Positions 1 to 12,201 are shown, numbered from the stretch's first letter. The stretch: 64,000 bases of DNA from Actinostola sp. cb2023 (GCA_033675265.1 JAUJYZ010000272.1:246953-310952); one strand, 5' to 3'. The notes: generated from the sequence alone by a model not told the origin. Numbers and translations are program-made.

Positions 1-65
1 AATAGTATGGATAATATATGGGCCACATAAATGAGTAATATTTAACAAATAGAAAATGTTTCCTG

Positions 66-188
66 TGTTTACATAGCCTGAAGTAAACACAAGGGAAGTC
101 TGGGAGAAGTCGAGAGCTATTGTGTTTTACATAGAGCTCGAGACTTCTCCCAAACTTTCCCGAGTGTTTATATCAGGCTATGTAAACA
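66..188. repeat. Hairpin (MITE-like) element
   Basis: The sequence folds back: the arm starting TTTACATAGCCTGA near 68 is repeated inverted at the right end, and the inner arms (GGGAGAAGTC / GACTTCTCCC) also pair. It has no coding capacity. A second copy of the same left end starts at about 63,950 and runs off the window, which shows a dispersed family. The superfamily is not identifiable. Confidence 0.7.
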
Positions 189-1533
189 TTATGTAGTTCA
201 GGTGGGTCCATCGAAGCAGCTTGTACATGTTGATTATCTAATTAGTGCCACTCGTTGATCATCTAATTAGTGCCACTCCTGATGTTGTCAAACGAGCACA
301 AGTGGGTGACTACTTATATTACTGTGCCAATTCAAGGTCATTCCCAGACCAGTAAGATCAAATGGAAGCAAACTTGAACAAGAAGCTCAAACACAAGAAA
401 TAACACCTTCAAAGATGTAGTGGAAGAACAGGTTACAAAGTCATCAGACAAAGCAAACAATGAAGGTGTTTGTTAATGACTGTACATTAATTTGTACCTT
501 CATATAAAATAAACTACCGGTAGTTGTTGCATGTTGCAAGTAAGTGCTGCGAGGCTGTTAGATGCTATTGCTAAGCAGTAAAGGAATACTGTATCAATGT
601 CGGGCTTCCTGTGTGTTTTAATTGATATGCAAGTTTTTATAAAGGTGGCACTAACTTATTTATTATGATATCTGGCCACAATAAGCAAAAGGCATTCAAA
701 ATCTCTTTGGCTCACATGTGTATTTGGGCTTCCTGTGTTTCAATTGCAAAATGGCTCCCTGTGTTGGACTGATGAGCGATAAAATTTGAGTGGAATTATT
801 TTTCATCCCATTTCATCTTTAATATTAGTACTGTACTAATTTAAAATAATATAACAGAGAAGATTCATACATACATGTAGTAAAAGGTTTTAGTACAGCT
901 TGAATTGAAGATGCAAGTTCAGTTAATACATTAAACAATTTGCCGCCACTGCTTCGAGAATAACATTTTACTGACCCACCACTGGTCAGGTTTTGTGTGT
1001 AAATTTGACCTTGAAGTGTTGGGGATCAAATGGGGGAAATGGACAACAATTGTGCACAGGTATATATCATGGTATATCGTTAAAAAAAACAAGATTAGGG
1101 TTATAATAAAGATTCGTTAGGGTTGCTGCTCGTCTGGCAGCTCGCAGCAACAAGCAAAACACACTATGAATTAAAAATAAATATAATACAAAATCAGCTT
1201 GTCATTGTACACCTAAATATCTTTTGGAGAAAAACAACACTCACCATTCAGAATAAAGACATACAAAAGGTAAGGTTTGGACCAACGAAACACCTTGCAA
1301 TGGCTCAATGGGGTAAACATCACTCACAAATGACGAAGCAAAATCACCAAATGAAAAGAAAAAGAACGTAATGTTAAATAAATCATAAGATACATTAAGA
1401 TAATGTGTTATTAATTACAGTTTGTAAATTTAGATTATTGATTATCAATTATAATTGTTTAATATATAAAACATACCAAGCCCAAAACCACAATACCACC
1501 ATGACTACCCACTCCCTCACACCCACTCCCTCA
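189..1533. other. No supported gene
   Basis: This is AT-rich spacer. A phrase of about 26 bp (CTAATTAGTGCCACTC) is tandemly doubled at about 238-280. The motif GGGCTTCCTGTG appears near 602 and 727, and recurs at other repeat ends in the window. An 82-codon open frame at 1123-1371 has no recognisable domain and biased low-complexity composition, so it is not called. Confidence 0.5.
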
Positions 1534-2328
1534 CCCAAGCTTACAAGAGTTCAGGCCTAGCCACTAACTACCCTACCTCCCGCTCGCAAGAGATCAGGTC
1601 CAGCCGATTACTCCACCGGTCCTTCACCCAAGCTTACAAGAGTTCAGGCCTAGCCACTAACTACCCTCCCTCCCGCTCGCAAGGGATCAGGTCCAGCCGA
1701 TGACTCCACCGGTCCTTCACCCAAGCTCACAAGAGTTCAGGCCTAACACTAACTACCCTCCCTCCCGCTCGCAAGAGATCAGGTCCAGCCGATGACTCCA
1801 CCGGTCCTTCACCCAAGCTCACAAGAGTTCAGACCTAGCCACTAACTACCCTCCCTCCCACTCGCAAGAGATCAGGTCCAGCCGATGACTCCACCGGTCC
1901 TTCACCCAAGCTCACAAGAGTTCAGGCCTAGCCATTAACTACCCTCCCTCCCGCTCGCAAGGGATCAGGTCCAGCCGATGACTCCACCGGTCCTTCACCC
2001 AAGCTCACAAGAGTTCAGGCCTAACACTAACTACCCTCCCTCCCGCTCGCAAGAGATCAGGTCCAGCCGATGACTCCACCGGTCCTTCACCCAAGCTTAC
2101 AAGAGTTCAGGCCTAGCCACTAACTACCCTCCCTCCCACTCGCAAGAGATCAGGTCCAGACGATGACTCCACCGGTCCTTCACCCAAGCTCACAAGAGTT
2201 CAGGCCTAGCCACTAACTACCCTCCCTCCCGCTCGCAAGAGATCAGGTCCAGCCGATTACTCCACCGGTCCTTCACCCAAGCTTACAAGAGTTCAGGCCT
2301 AGCCACTAACTACCCTCCCTCCCTCGAT
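1534..2328. repeat. 93-bp composite minisatellite, about 8.5 copies
   Basis: The tandem array has a unit of about 93 bp. Each unit consists of two related halves, one starting GCTCGCAAGAGATCAGG and one starting GCTCACAAGAGTTCAGG, so it is a dimeric higher-order repeat. Units differ by a few substitutions (GCTTAC/GCTCAC, GCCGATGAC/GCCGATTAC). Degenerate single halves recur at about 2460-2495 and 2545-2575, suggesting the array once extended further. Confidence 0.9.
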
Positions 2329-2869
2329 CAGACATAATAATAATACTAAAATAAATAATAATAATATTGATAAAGTGCTAAAACTATCAATATTCTAAGT
2401 GCTGTCTAAACTGTAATCTACATGTAACATTGAAAAATGACACAGTCCCTAAAAAACCCTCCCTCCAGCTCACAAGAGATCAGGTCCAGTGGATAACATA
2501 CTGTTAAGTGTGTTATTATTATATATATTATTATTATTATTAGATCCACTGGTCCTTCACCCATGCTCGCAAGAGTTTAGGGTATGCCCGCAAACCATCA
2601 TCCCTCCTTTTGGGAATTAAAGACTTCCAACATATTATTTAATTTAATAAAACCTAAAACTCACTGTATCAGGTTGTGTGGAGTGCAATGTAATAAATAC
2701 TGAGATACATGTAACATGTACTTACAGTTGAATTTGCATCACATCCTTCAGTCTAAAAAGACATCATTCAGTCTAAAAACACATCAATGGTACATTTGTT
2801 GGAATGTTTTTATATACAAATATAATTACTAAGCTTGTATTTAGTGTATAAGCTACTGAATACTCCAGG

Positions 2870-3065
2870 TTCGCGTTGTCTAGAGATGACCGCTGTCCTT
2901 GACAAAAGATGCATTTGTACAGGCTTAGCCTCGATTCAGAAAACAGTCCGTGCAATTCAAAAATGTTTCTATTGTTTTATGTCAACATATTTTCGTGCTC
3001 TTGTTGATATTTGTGAATAATTTACATTGACTTAAGGCTAAGCCTGTACAAATGCGTCTGATGTC
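2870..3065. repeat. MITE-like inverted repeat, copy 1
   Basis: The arms CTTGACAAAAGATGCATTTG...AGGCTTAGCCTC and the inverted GAGGCTAAGCCT-like segment flank a short core containing TTGTGAATAATTTACA. A second copy with the same core and arms lies at 57,335-57,500 inside an intron. There is no coding sequence. Confidence 0.7.
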
Positions 3066-3282
3066 AATAAGTACAGCAGTTTTACAATGGGATCTGTGAA
3101 CACGAAAAGGGACTATTGGTAAAAGTACTGAATTAATTTATAGATAGAAAGTCTTACTCGCAAGGGTCACTATAAAACAAATCATTTTATTTATTAAAGC
3201 TACATGTATGCTAATTAAGGTATGCTGTGCAATGATATGGGTAATTGATAGCACTTACATGTATGTCACTTCTAAAACAGGA

Positions 3283-3437
3283 TACAGTATGTGGTTCTAA
3301 TTGTGAACACTGGTTACTCGAGGCTATTACATGTATTTTATCTCTCTCGTAGAGCTTAGAGAGAGATAAAACAATAGTCTCTGCTACCCGGGTACACATT
3401 AACTGAACAGTGTTCACAATTAGAACCACATACTGTA
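3283..3437. repeat. Hairpin element with perfect 29-bp arms
   Basis: TACAGTATGTGGTTCTAATT at the left is repeated perfectly inverted at the right end. An inner palindrome around the AGAGAGAGATAAAA segment lies at the centre. It is non-coding and likely a MITE. Confidence 0.8.
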
Positions 3438-3727
3438 CCATGATCTCCTGGTTGAGTATTAATATTACTACATGTACATGTAGTAGCTACTAATAACTAA
3501 ATTATACAGTATAAGAACCTAGTGATTAAGAACCTGTAGGCTAAAATTATGGCTTTATTAATTACATTGTATATACATGTAAGAACCTGTTGACCCTAAA
3601 TTTGAAACAAGTTCTTATTTGAAAAATAATGAACAATACAAAATAAAGTAAAACCAGTCTATCTGTCAATCAAACTGTATAAAATGTCTTGAAATGGCTC
3701 ACTAAAAAAAATATAATAATATACATG

Positions 3728-4275
3728 CAGGCCCTCTGATATTACGCGATGGTGCGATTTCGCACATTTGGCCTCAAATCGCATCCGATCGCGTAATTTA
3801 CCGATATCCGCATAATTGATGAAAAATAGCACAATATGAACAAATACAAAGCAAATATTCGCTTTATTTAAACTTTCATTAACAGCTAACCGTTATTTCA
3901 GAGTGATTTTCCTTTGAAAACACCTTAGAAACCCTCTACAACAAACAACGTACGTACTAGAATGTACCAGGCGTTCTATACTAGATTGTCTTAGAGGCCT
4001 GGCACTAGTTATTTGGGCTTCCTGTGGAATGACCGATTTCCGGGAAAAATTGTCCTGGAAAAAGGCCGATTTTTTTTGACTAAATCATAAATATGCTTAA
4101 AAAGAAAGATCATATTATAATAAACAAAATAATATTACATTCCTTTAAAAAAAGGTTAAATTAACCATTGGAAAAATCGCATAATTTTCCGCATAATTTC
4201 CCATTTTTTCCGCACAATTTCCTTTTTTTTCCCGCACAATTTCCGGTTTTTTTCCGCACCATATCAGAGGGCCTG
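3728..4275. mobile_element. Non-autonomous DNA transposon, CAGGCCCTCTGATAT termini
   Basis: The 15-bp inverted termini CAGGCCCTCTGATAT / ATATCAGAGGGCCTG are exact. TACATG directly flanks both ends (3722-3727 and 4276-4281) and may be a target duplication. Subterminal regions carry repeated CGCATAATTTYCC-type words. There is no open frame. The CAG start resembles hAT elements, but the 6-bp flank does not give the 8-bp duplication expected for hAT, so the superfamily is left open. Confidence 0.75.
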
Positions 4276-4527
4276 TACATGTACTCTACCTAGAATAGAT
4301 TTACATTTGTAGCTTATAAGTTATAGTTTCAGTTAGTATTTATACGGGTATTTAGGCTTAAAATAGCTCTAGTTAAGAAGGTAATAATGTATTTATTTAT
4401 TTTGAACATTTTGCACTGTACTGATGAACTCATAAATATAAATAAATACTATTAAAATAGATATAAATATGAAGGAAATTATCTAATAAATCAAATCAGA
4501 TTGGAATAATATAAGATATTTTAATAC

Positions 4528-4655
4528 CTCAGTAATCGTGGCCAAAGACTGACTAGTAGTGTAGAGTTTGTTGCCGTTATTGTGGTACCATGCTCGCAGC
4601 TATTTAGTACATAGTGGTTCCAGTCGTTGCTTTCGCCGGTGGAGTACTGGTAGTC
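4528..4655 (-). CDS. Possible internal exon of an unrecognised membrane protein
   Basis: On the minus strand the segment is open throughout, preceded by a CTTTTTAG acceptor and followed by a GTATTAA donor. Its frame joins in phase to the exon at 4870-5001. The peptide starts DYQYSTGESNDWNHY and is rich in N/S/T with a potential N-glycosylation site (NST), suggesting an extracellular loop. It lies in non-repetitive DNA between elements. The downstream exon was not found. I do not recognise the family; chance splice sites are possible. Confidence 0.35.
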
Positions 4656-4869
4656 CTAAAAAGAAAGGAATAATAAGCTTGTTGGAATAAAGATTCGAAT
4701 ACATATTAAAGAAACTTGAAAATGTCCTGAAGTATCTAATAATAAAGCTCGATTATCTAGCGATGTGATTTGGCAAAAGGACGCCATGAAGGTGTGAAGA
4801 ATGATAAAGCAACCAAAATCATCCCCATCCCTCAAAATAATACATAAAATGTGATGAAAAGTAACTTAC

Positions 4870-5001
4870 CATCTTCAAAGTCAAAGGTCTAACGTTTAGA
4901 AAGTAAACTATATCCAAGACCAAAGATATAAACGAGATTCTAGCTTGAAACGATAACACGAAACAGCTCGTCAAGAGGACGCGATCGTAGACTGGCACCA
5001 T
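4870..5001 (-). CDS. Possible first coding exon of an unrecognised membrane protein
   Basis: An ATG at 5001 opens a 44-codon exon ending at a consensus GTAAGT donor, in phase 0 with the next exon (4528-4655). The peptide starts MVPVYDRVLLTSCFVLSF and contains a second hydrophobic stretch (FISLVLDIVYFLNV), consistent with a signal anchor or two membrane passes. Family unknown. The call rests on splice phase and hydrophobicity only. Confidence 0.4.
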
Positions 5002-5544
5002 GTGACTGGCTCTCTGGGCATCAAATTACGCGGGTTTTCTTGCCAAAGTACGTGACATTGATTCGGTTGACATTGGGGTTGACCTTTGAGCATCTGTGAA
5101 ATCCGCTACTACATGTATATTCCTGTTACTTTTACAAACTCAAATTATAATATACAGAACTCTATGCTATATACTTATGCTATATTAGCCTCCTCCGCAG
5201 CATGCCTCCGCAGTCAACTCTATGTTTTGTGGGAGAAAAGAGAAGGATCGGGTTGGGATACCTGTGTAACTATTCTCTCCTCATTCCCCCTCTTCCACCT
5301 TCTTAAACAGCAAGCCCAAGACCAAAGAACCCCAAAATCTCTCCATATATATAGATGGACTTGTAGACTTTTTAAAATCTTTCGAAATCTTTTTTACAAA
5401 CTACTAAAGAGCTATAAAACGCTCGAGTGTAAAGTAAAACAATGCTTTCGCGAGAGTCGAGTGATGAAACCAAGGTGACAGATCAGGGATGTGTGAAGTG
5501 ACAAGTTGTCCACGTGATCGTCCACGTGACGAAAACACGTGACT

Positions 5545-5735
5545 TGGAATGTTTCGGAACTATTTCGAAAAATTTCGAAACAATTTCGAGAATTTCGGAA
5601 CCACTCCGAGAAAGTCGGAACCATTCCGAGAAAGTCGAAACCATTCCGAGAATGTCGGAACCATTCCGAGAAAGTCGGAACCATTCCGAAATCGAAATGT
5701 TTCGAGTTTCGAAATCCTTTTGAAAGTCGGAATTT
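5545..5735. repeat. 20-bp tandem repeat (CCATTCCGAGAAAGTCGGAA)
   Basis: About nine degenerate units occur. Each unit is itself partly palindromic around TTCGGAA/TTCCGA. Several overlapping open frames across it on both strands are by-products of the repeat and are not called. Confidence 0.85.
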
Positions 5736-6237
5736 TTTTACGGATGGCGCTCCATAGGCATTTGCCGGAATTCTCTGATTTGGCATATGCCGAGTTGCAG
5801 GGAAGTTGGCAAATGCCGATATACTATTGGGTTCGGCAAGTAAATGCTTCTTGCACTTATTTATGATGCCATATTTTCCTCTTTGGCAAACATGTTATAA
5901 GCAAATTGAATTCTTGCCGTTAAAAATGGTCAAGCTGGCAAATTTGAATTTCATTTTCAATTTCAAATTTGACTGGTTTTAGCAGATTTCTCGATGATAC
6001 AACAAACGTTGCCTGGAGTCCTATGCCCGTTAGCTGATTTGACCTCTTTTTATAAAAGCTTGCCAAAATCTTCTATTTTCTAGGCAAGGAATTTCATTTT
6101 TCAATGTTATTTGCTGAAATTTTGGTTTTGGAATATCCGAAGTCATTCTGGAACGTGTTATGGTAATACGGCTTATTTTTCGAGTTCTCTTGACCTTATA
6201 AGGTAAAATTACGTAATAGTAGTATAATAAATAGAGG

Positions 6238-6374
6238 TTATTACACGGGAAGTTGTGTAATACGGCTGGATATTTTTACGAGTCGTGCCGTATTTTGACG
6301 AGCCGTAGGCGAGTCAAAATACAAACAGACTAGTAAAAATATCCAGCCGTATTACACAACTTCCCGTGTAATAA
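6238..6374. repeat. Hairpin element (TTATTACACGGGAAG arms)
   Basis: Near-perfect inverted arms of about 42 bp begin TTATTACACGGGAAGTTG. The loop contains ACGAGCCGTAGGCGAGTC followed by AAAATAC. The same arm-to-loop design (GGATATTT next to CGAG, loop with GGCGAGT) is seen in the hairpins at 7374, 9396 and 12846, although their arms differ. Confidence 0.8.
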
Positions 6375-6685
6375 ATTGCTTATTATACGACAACAAAAAG
6401 CAAACGTCTTTTTCTCTTTCTTTTTATTTGCGACCGGACAAAACAAGAAACAAACTGAGCGCGCGCGCAAAATTGACGTGTCCGAATTCTCAAACGTGTA
6501 ATACGCTGTCATATTTGTACTCGTATTTGTACTGTAAGATTACAAGTTGTGTAATAAACAACATTATCAATACTACACTAACGTAACATCGCTTCTTTTA
6601 GTTTACCAAATTTTGTCAGGTGGAAATGAATTTTGTTATTTTTAACAGCTATTGATTTTGTTTATAGAAAAACATCGGCTTAACT

Positions 6686-7079
6686 ATGCTTACGTCATTG
6701 CTACTTGTCATTTTGATGTTTCCATGGATACCTGTCCAAGCTCAAAAGTGCCAGGTCACCTATTCCCAACCCAATGTCAAGATCCAAGGTCACGTTATGA
6801 AAAGCTTATCAACACCAACAAGCAGTCATTGTGTGGATGAATGCAAAGGGCACCAACATTGCCACAGCATCAACTTTGACCAAGACAAAGGAATGTGTGA
6901 GCTGAACAACGCTACTCACTTAACCAACCCAGAAAGTATGGTGTATTCACGTCGTTGTCAGTACTTGAACTACTTTATACGCCCTGCTGCCAAGTGCAGC
7001 AACAAGCTCTGCAGTAAAGCAAAGGGAAAACTGTGTGAAATGGACAAAGATGGTGAAAACTACAAGTGTGTTCGTAAAG
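6686..7079 (+). CDS. PAN/apple-domain secreted protein, exon 1 (gene 1)
   Basis: The exon encodes a signal peptide (MLTSLLLVILMFPWIPVQAQ) and then a PAN/apple-type module of about 80 residues with paired cysteines (CQVTY..CVDEC..CHS..CELNN..CQYL). A short EGF-like Cys-rich end (CSNKLCSKAKGKLC...YKCVRK) follows. The ATG lies 22 nt after a TTTATAG acceptor, so a non-coding upstream exon is likely. The exon ends AAAG|GTAATC in phase 1. The exon at 8321 starts in the matching phase and completes the gene. A near-identical copy of this exon is at 25,542. PAN modules bind protein or sugar ligands; this protein's role is not known. Confidence 0.8.
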
Positions 7080-7373
7080 GTAATCACACGATAGAGTCGT
7101 TCAGCACGGTCATTCAACACGGACCTCGCTGCGCTCGTTCCGTACGGCATGACCTCAAACCAAATATTTTCCCGTCCGGCCCTCCTAGTCAGTCAATAAG
7201 TACATATTATTATATATCTGTGACGTAATTTTACCAAATTTGGTCATTTTTGAAGGCCGATATGAGACGTTAATGCCTTGTAGAAATCCGTAATGCCCTG
7301 TTCACAACTCAAAAAACTCAAAGAACAATATCCTGATAAAATTACGTCACAGTTATATAATAAATCCCTCATT

Positions 7374-7500
7374 AGATGTTTTCTCGAGTATTACGGGCTG
7401 ACATTTTACTCGTTGCTCGCATTTTTCCTCGCCCTGCGGGCTCGGTAAAATACATTCGCAACTCGTAAAATATCAGCCCGTAATACCCGAGAAAACATCT
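7374..7500. repeat. Hairpin element in the intron of PAN gene 1
   Basis: The arms AGATGTTTTCTCGAGTATTA and the inverse at the right end enclose GGGCTGACATTTTACTCG and a G+C-rich loop (CTCGCCCTGCGGGCTCGG). It belongs to the set of hairpins sharing a CGAG/GGCGAGT-type core. Non-coding. Confidence 0.75.
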
Positions 7501-8320
7501 AAAAAGCTGTATGTATTTCGCTGAAAAGAAATTCTGAAGATAACAAACCCAGCACGCATTCAATGGCGTGATGATACAATGACATCAGTAGCGCGCGCAC
7601 TTCAACTAAAATTGTATGGGAGGTTTTACGTGTGACGTAGTGGCCGTCAAGATCTACAAAATGTTCGAACTTAACTTTCAAAGTCTGTTAGTTTTTCTTC
7701 AAGCAACTAGATGACATTTGTTTGTTTGTTTATAAGTGACTTATATTTGGTATATTTGACAGATATTTAGACTTCACCGATCTAAGATTGAAGTTTTGAG
7801 CAAGTAAAATGACGGTTTGACGGCCACTCGCGACAGATTTTGACGTCAGAAAAAGATTCCATAAAACCTCCCATTCAAAAATACAACAGAATCCTCAACT
7901 TACTTTTTTTGACGTTTTTAGCCAATCAAAATTAATTAATGATTTTGAATGAACTTCAAATCATTTTAAAATTGGTCTTCAGTGGATAACTACGAAAGTA
8001 TTATGCCGGCCGTTTTGGGATTGTTATTCAAGTGTCATAGCTGTGAATGCCTGGCTATTTTCACTGTATTTTACATTAATTTGCACTCGTGACTTTTTCA
8101 AAGAGCTCAAACTCTTTTATTAATTTTAGTAGTTACGTACGGTTCGCGTCATGTGGTGACTGTGCCGTGTCCAGGCATTCTGATTGGTTGAACAATGATT
8201 TTGCGTGCTGTGATTGGTTGAATAGAATGTCTTCGATTTCGTACCATGACCATAACTCCATAGGTTTCCCACTCTTACGAAAACGACTCTCTAACCATGA
8301 TATTTTATGTCCAATTTTAG

Positions 8321-9208
8321 TTACTTTTTCTACTATTGGCTCAGGACAAAACGGTAATATTCAATTACATATCACAAAGACCGCTGGACTTTATCTTGTC
8401 CGAGCTGGAGGAGCACGTGGTGGAACGCATTCCTACAACTATGGTTTTCGTCCAGGAACGTACCTCGGTGGACGAGGAGCGACCATGCAAGGACGATTCC
8501 GCTTCTCTTCTGGCGCAACATTGAATATTGTTGTAGGCCAGCGAGGAGGGAATTCGGTGGAGGTCAAAGGTGGACATGTCACTACAAAAACAGCTGCACA
8601 ACTTGGATTGTCAGTTGAAGACAGTGCTGGTACCGGTGGGGGTGGTGGTAGCTTTGTCTATATATCAAATAATACGTTATTGGTGGCCGCAGGGGGTGGA
8701 GGAGGGGCATCATCTGGGTATCACGGTGATGATGGTCAGGCAGGAACGGCTGGATCTTCAAGCAACGGAACAGATCCAGCCAAATCCCGTGGGGGAGGTA
8801 GTGGTGGTAACCCAGGCCAATGCAACTCAGTCGGTGCTAGTTATCACGGAGGGGTGGGTGCGGGATGGAATGTTACAGGATGCGCGCGATTAACACAATC
8901 GGATGGTGAGCCTGGTGGATCACGTGATCAAGGTTGGGTTGGAGGAAAAGCTGGAAAGATGAATAGTGGTTTTAACGGCGGTCCTGCACCAGGTGCTGTA
9001 GGAGGATATGGAGGGGGAGGCGGTGGGTCAGAAGACAATGGTGCTTCAGGGGGAGGTGGTGGTTATTCAGGAGGAGGGAGTGGTACACATGACCAACAAG
9101 CCGGTGGGGGGAGGGGGTTCGTACTGTAATGGCACCAACTGTCAAGGGGCCACAGGGGCTAATTTTAACGACAACGGCTTTGTCGAAATTACATTTTTGG
9201 GGCCTTAA
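8321..9208 (+). CDS. Glycine-rich (ALK/LTK-like) last exon of PAN gene 1, frameshifted
   Basis: The acceptor CCAATTTTAG precedes the exon, with a CTAAC branch-like site upstream. The phase-1 junction with the 6686 exon reads through. The exon encodes a domain opening VTFSTIGSGQNGNIQLHI and continuing as long Gly runs with GGGGGSF and GGGGGYSGGG blocks, as in the glycine-rich domain of ALK/LTK receptors and related secreted proteins (family knowledge). The frame is lost at a G6 run (9106-9111). One base fewer restores the continuation SYCNGTNC...FVEITFLGP and the stop at 9206-9208. The protein would be about 425 residues, secreted, without a kinase. The break may be an assembly error. Confidence 0.7.
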
Positions 9209-9395
9209 AGTTCGTCGATGGTCTTTGTTGTTTGACTGCAATCATTTATACTGAAATCATGATTGTAATCAGTTTACCTGCTTCACGGGACTGATATATC
9301 GTGTTTTTTTATTATTGATATATTTATTAATGTAGATTCCAAACAATCCAAACTTTATGTAACTCGTACGGTTTCGCATAACTTGCTTTTTATAT

Positions 9396-9539
9396 ATAAT
9401 CGGTCAATGTTGGTTCGATTCGGCGAAATATCAGAGCGAGTTAGGTCGAGCCATGGCTCGTATGTCGAGCCAAAATACCCATGGTAAGACCTAGCGAGTC
9501 CTGATATTTCGCAGAATCGAACCAAGATTGACCGATTAT
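9396..9539. repeat. Hairpin element (ATAATCGGTCAATGTTGG arms)
   Basis: Arms of about 40 bp, the left one starting ATAATCGGTCAATGTTGGTT, are repeated inverted at the right end. The inner arms are GGCGAAATATCAG / CTGATATTTCGC, and the loop contains GTCGAGCC and CTAGCGAGTC. Downstream (9,540-9,890) there is no gene. A SINE-like tail, GTAAAGTGCAAATAAAG followed by TAT repeats, lies near 9,780-9,808. Confidence 0.75.
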
Positions 9540-9892
9540 TTATTTATCATCCCACTCTTTTCGCCGAAATGAAAGAATATTACTGAAAAACATGGCATTT
9601 CATCGCTGTCAGCCATGTTTAGGACGAGGATGATTAGTTTCAAAACACAAACTAAATAGCATTTGCCGGCACGCGTCCGTGAGTTTGAGAAGTGGCGGGA
9701 AAAATTGTCGATCAGTCGTTCGCAGTTTTGTTCAAAACGTTGATAAAATTAAATGCAATGGTTACTCACTTACTTATTGTAAAGTGCAAATAAAGTATTA
9801 TTATTATTATGATTGAAGCACATTTTAAACAACTGTCCGTGATATCGTGGGATCATCAAGACAGTATATCTCGCCTCTGATTGGCTAATTGT

Positions 9893-11990
9893 TAATTAAT
9901 AATGGTAATAGGACTGAGTGGAGTCCAATTCGGTCTGTAATCATACTACCCTGGTTCCAGAGGCGCTTTTCGCTTTTTTTTAGGCGAGAGTATGCGCGAA
10001 CGGAGAGAAGAGAAGAGAGCGCCTCTGGTAGAATCCGTTGGGAATCTCACTTCCATGCTAGGCCCCAAGTCTCTCTCTGTCGCTAAAACCGGTTTTCCGG
10101 GTTTGGCTGAAACAAACACGCAAAACCGGTTTGGCGACAAATGGCTGATCATATTACTATGACAACTTTGAATGGTTTCTAACTGCAAAGTTTTGAACAT
10201 TTTGTGACGTCAAATTAAAATCCATTGTCAATAAGAGAACAGACAATGGAAAACCTCTTGCGATTTCTTTTTTTTTACAATAACAAAATAAAAAAACATC
10301 CAAAACAACAAAAAAAAACATCCAAAAGCAAGAATAAAGTTTGAAAGAAAAAACCGTTTCAAACGCGCGCTGGATTTCTCTTCAAAAACCGGTTTTACAA
10401 TCACTAATTGGAGTAATTGCGACATTCTGTGAAAGCCAATCACAGGCAGCCCAAGCAATAGACTTCTGGAGGCCTTTTATGAAGAAATTTTTTATTTCAA
10501 TAAATTCTATTAAAACTTATCTGAGTTGTTAATATTGTGTCTTACTTTATCATCCTGTACAGTTTCAGCTCGATCCGAGGCCTATTTACGAAGATTTTCA
10601 ATATCTGCTCCTCTCCACATGAATATGTGGAAGGCTGGAGAATTGGACTCGACTCAACCGCTATATTCGCCAGAAAAAAAAAAAACAAAATATGCCCATT
10701 TCAACGCTTGTCTCGCTACAATACCTACAGATATGTTTAGACCGATAATCCCTCCATCAGGCACTGATTTCAAATTGTCATCAAACCAAATATTCCTCGA
10801 GAAATCCGTGGTTTTAAACCGAAGTTTTGAAATCTTTTGAGGCTTGTGATCGCTGGGGTTCAAGTGGGGTTGAAGTGGGAGTGAATTGCACGTAGCTGAT
10901 TGGACAGAATTATCACCTGATTAGTGCGAAAAGCACGCTCCCCTCTGGGCCACAGGAATAATTTTGTACCACATACATTAGACTTACCAGGGTATAGCGG
11001 GGAACCTTTTTTGTACATCAATTGTCCTAAACAAGCCAATCACGACAGCAAGCGATGACTAGGGGAAAACCTCGTACGCCGGTTGTTGTTTTGGTTAGTT
11101 TTCGCCGGTAAATTCGAGTAAATTTCAAGCAATTATGCCTAAAATACCTACAGAATTGTTTTAACATTATTCCTGTGGCCCAGAGGGTGCGTGGTTTTCG
11201 CACTAGTCAGGTGATAATTCTGTCCAATCAGCTACGTGCAATTCACTCCCACTTGAACCCCACTTGAACCCCAGCGATCACAAGCCTCAAAAGATTTCAA
11301 AACTTCGGTTTAAAACCACGGATTTCTCGAGGAATATTTGGTTTGATGACAAATTTTAAATCATTTGCCTGATGGAGGGATTATCGGTCTAAACATATCT
11401 GTAGGTATTGTAGCGAGACAAGCGTTGAAATGGGCATATTTTGTTTTTTTTTCTGGCGAATATAGCGGTTGAGTCGAGTCCAAGTCTCCAGCCTTCCACA
11501 TATTCATGTGGAGAGGAGCAGATATTGAAAATCTTCGTAAATAGGCCTCGGATCGAGCTGAAACTGTACAGGATGATAAAGTAAGACACAATAAACAACT
11601 CAGATAAGTTTTAATAGAATTTATTGAAATAAAAAATTTCTTCATAAAAGGCCTCCAGAAGTCTATTGCTTGGGCTGCCTGTGAGCCAATAGCAATGCGT
11701 GTTATATGGCAATTTCACGGTCAAGCCTGGTAACGACTATATTAACCAATCAGCGACGAGGTTCAAATTCTGTACTTGGGGCCTAGCATGGAAGTGAGAT
11801 TCCCAACGGATTCTACCAGAGGCGCTCTCTTCTCTTCGTTCGCTCTACCGCTTTACCTACCTTCGGCTCGAAAAGCGCCTCTGGAACCAGGGTATAATCA
11901 TACGAGTGATAATACGAGTGTAATTTATCACGAGTATGATTACAGACAGAATTGGACGACACGAAGTCCTGTTTACCAATTAATCATAAC
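9893..11990. mobile_element. Outer hairpin element interrupted by the 9947-11894 element
   Basis: AATTAATAATGGTAATAGGACT and GTCCAATTCGGTCTGTAATC on the left are matched, inverted and with mismatches, by GATTACAGACAGAATTGGAC and GTCCTGTTTACCAATTAATC on the right. Removing the inner element and one 9-bp duplicate leaves a hairpin of roughly 140 bp. It is non-coding. The boundaries are approximate. Confidence 0.6.
9947..11894. mobile_element. Foldback element, 9-bp TSD (MULE-like)
   Basis: The termini TACCCTGGTTCCAGAGGCGC and the inverse are flanked by exact 9-bp copies of TAATCATAC (9938-9946, 11895-11903). The arms are long: segments at about 10,440-10,960 recur inverted at about 11,165-11,680. 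Both arms therefore carry the same open frame of about 60 codons on opposite strands (10,526-10,840 plus; 11,361-11,645 minus), which is a consequence of the palindrome rather than evidence for a gene. The 9-bp duplication suggests Mutator-like mobilisation; no transposase is encoded. Confidence 0.85.
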
Positions 11991-12201
11991 TATGACAATT
12001 TCCGAGAAAAAAGATTTTCATGATAAACAATGCTAAAATGCCCCAAATCAATGACATGTTTTGGTGAAAAAGCGAGAAAAGTTAGTGAAAAATTTATTGA
12101 GCGCGCGCGCGCTCGATATCGTAGCGAATGCGTGATAGCGCATTTTACTGAAAAGGTGTAATGTGATTGGCTCTTGCAACTGTCCGATTACAACTGTCCA
12201 A

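Noticed and set aside
5412..5866. Several overlapping 70-125-codon frames on both strands
   Set aside because: They read through a 20-bp tandem repeat with no stop in several frames; low-complexity by-products.
10526..11645. Similar 60-100-codon frames on opposite strands
   Set aside because: They are the two arms of one foldback element, so the match is automatic; no known domain.
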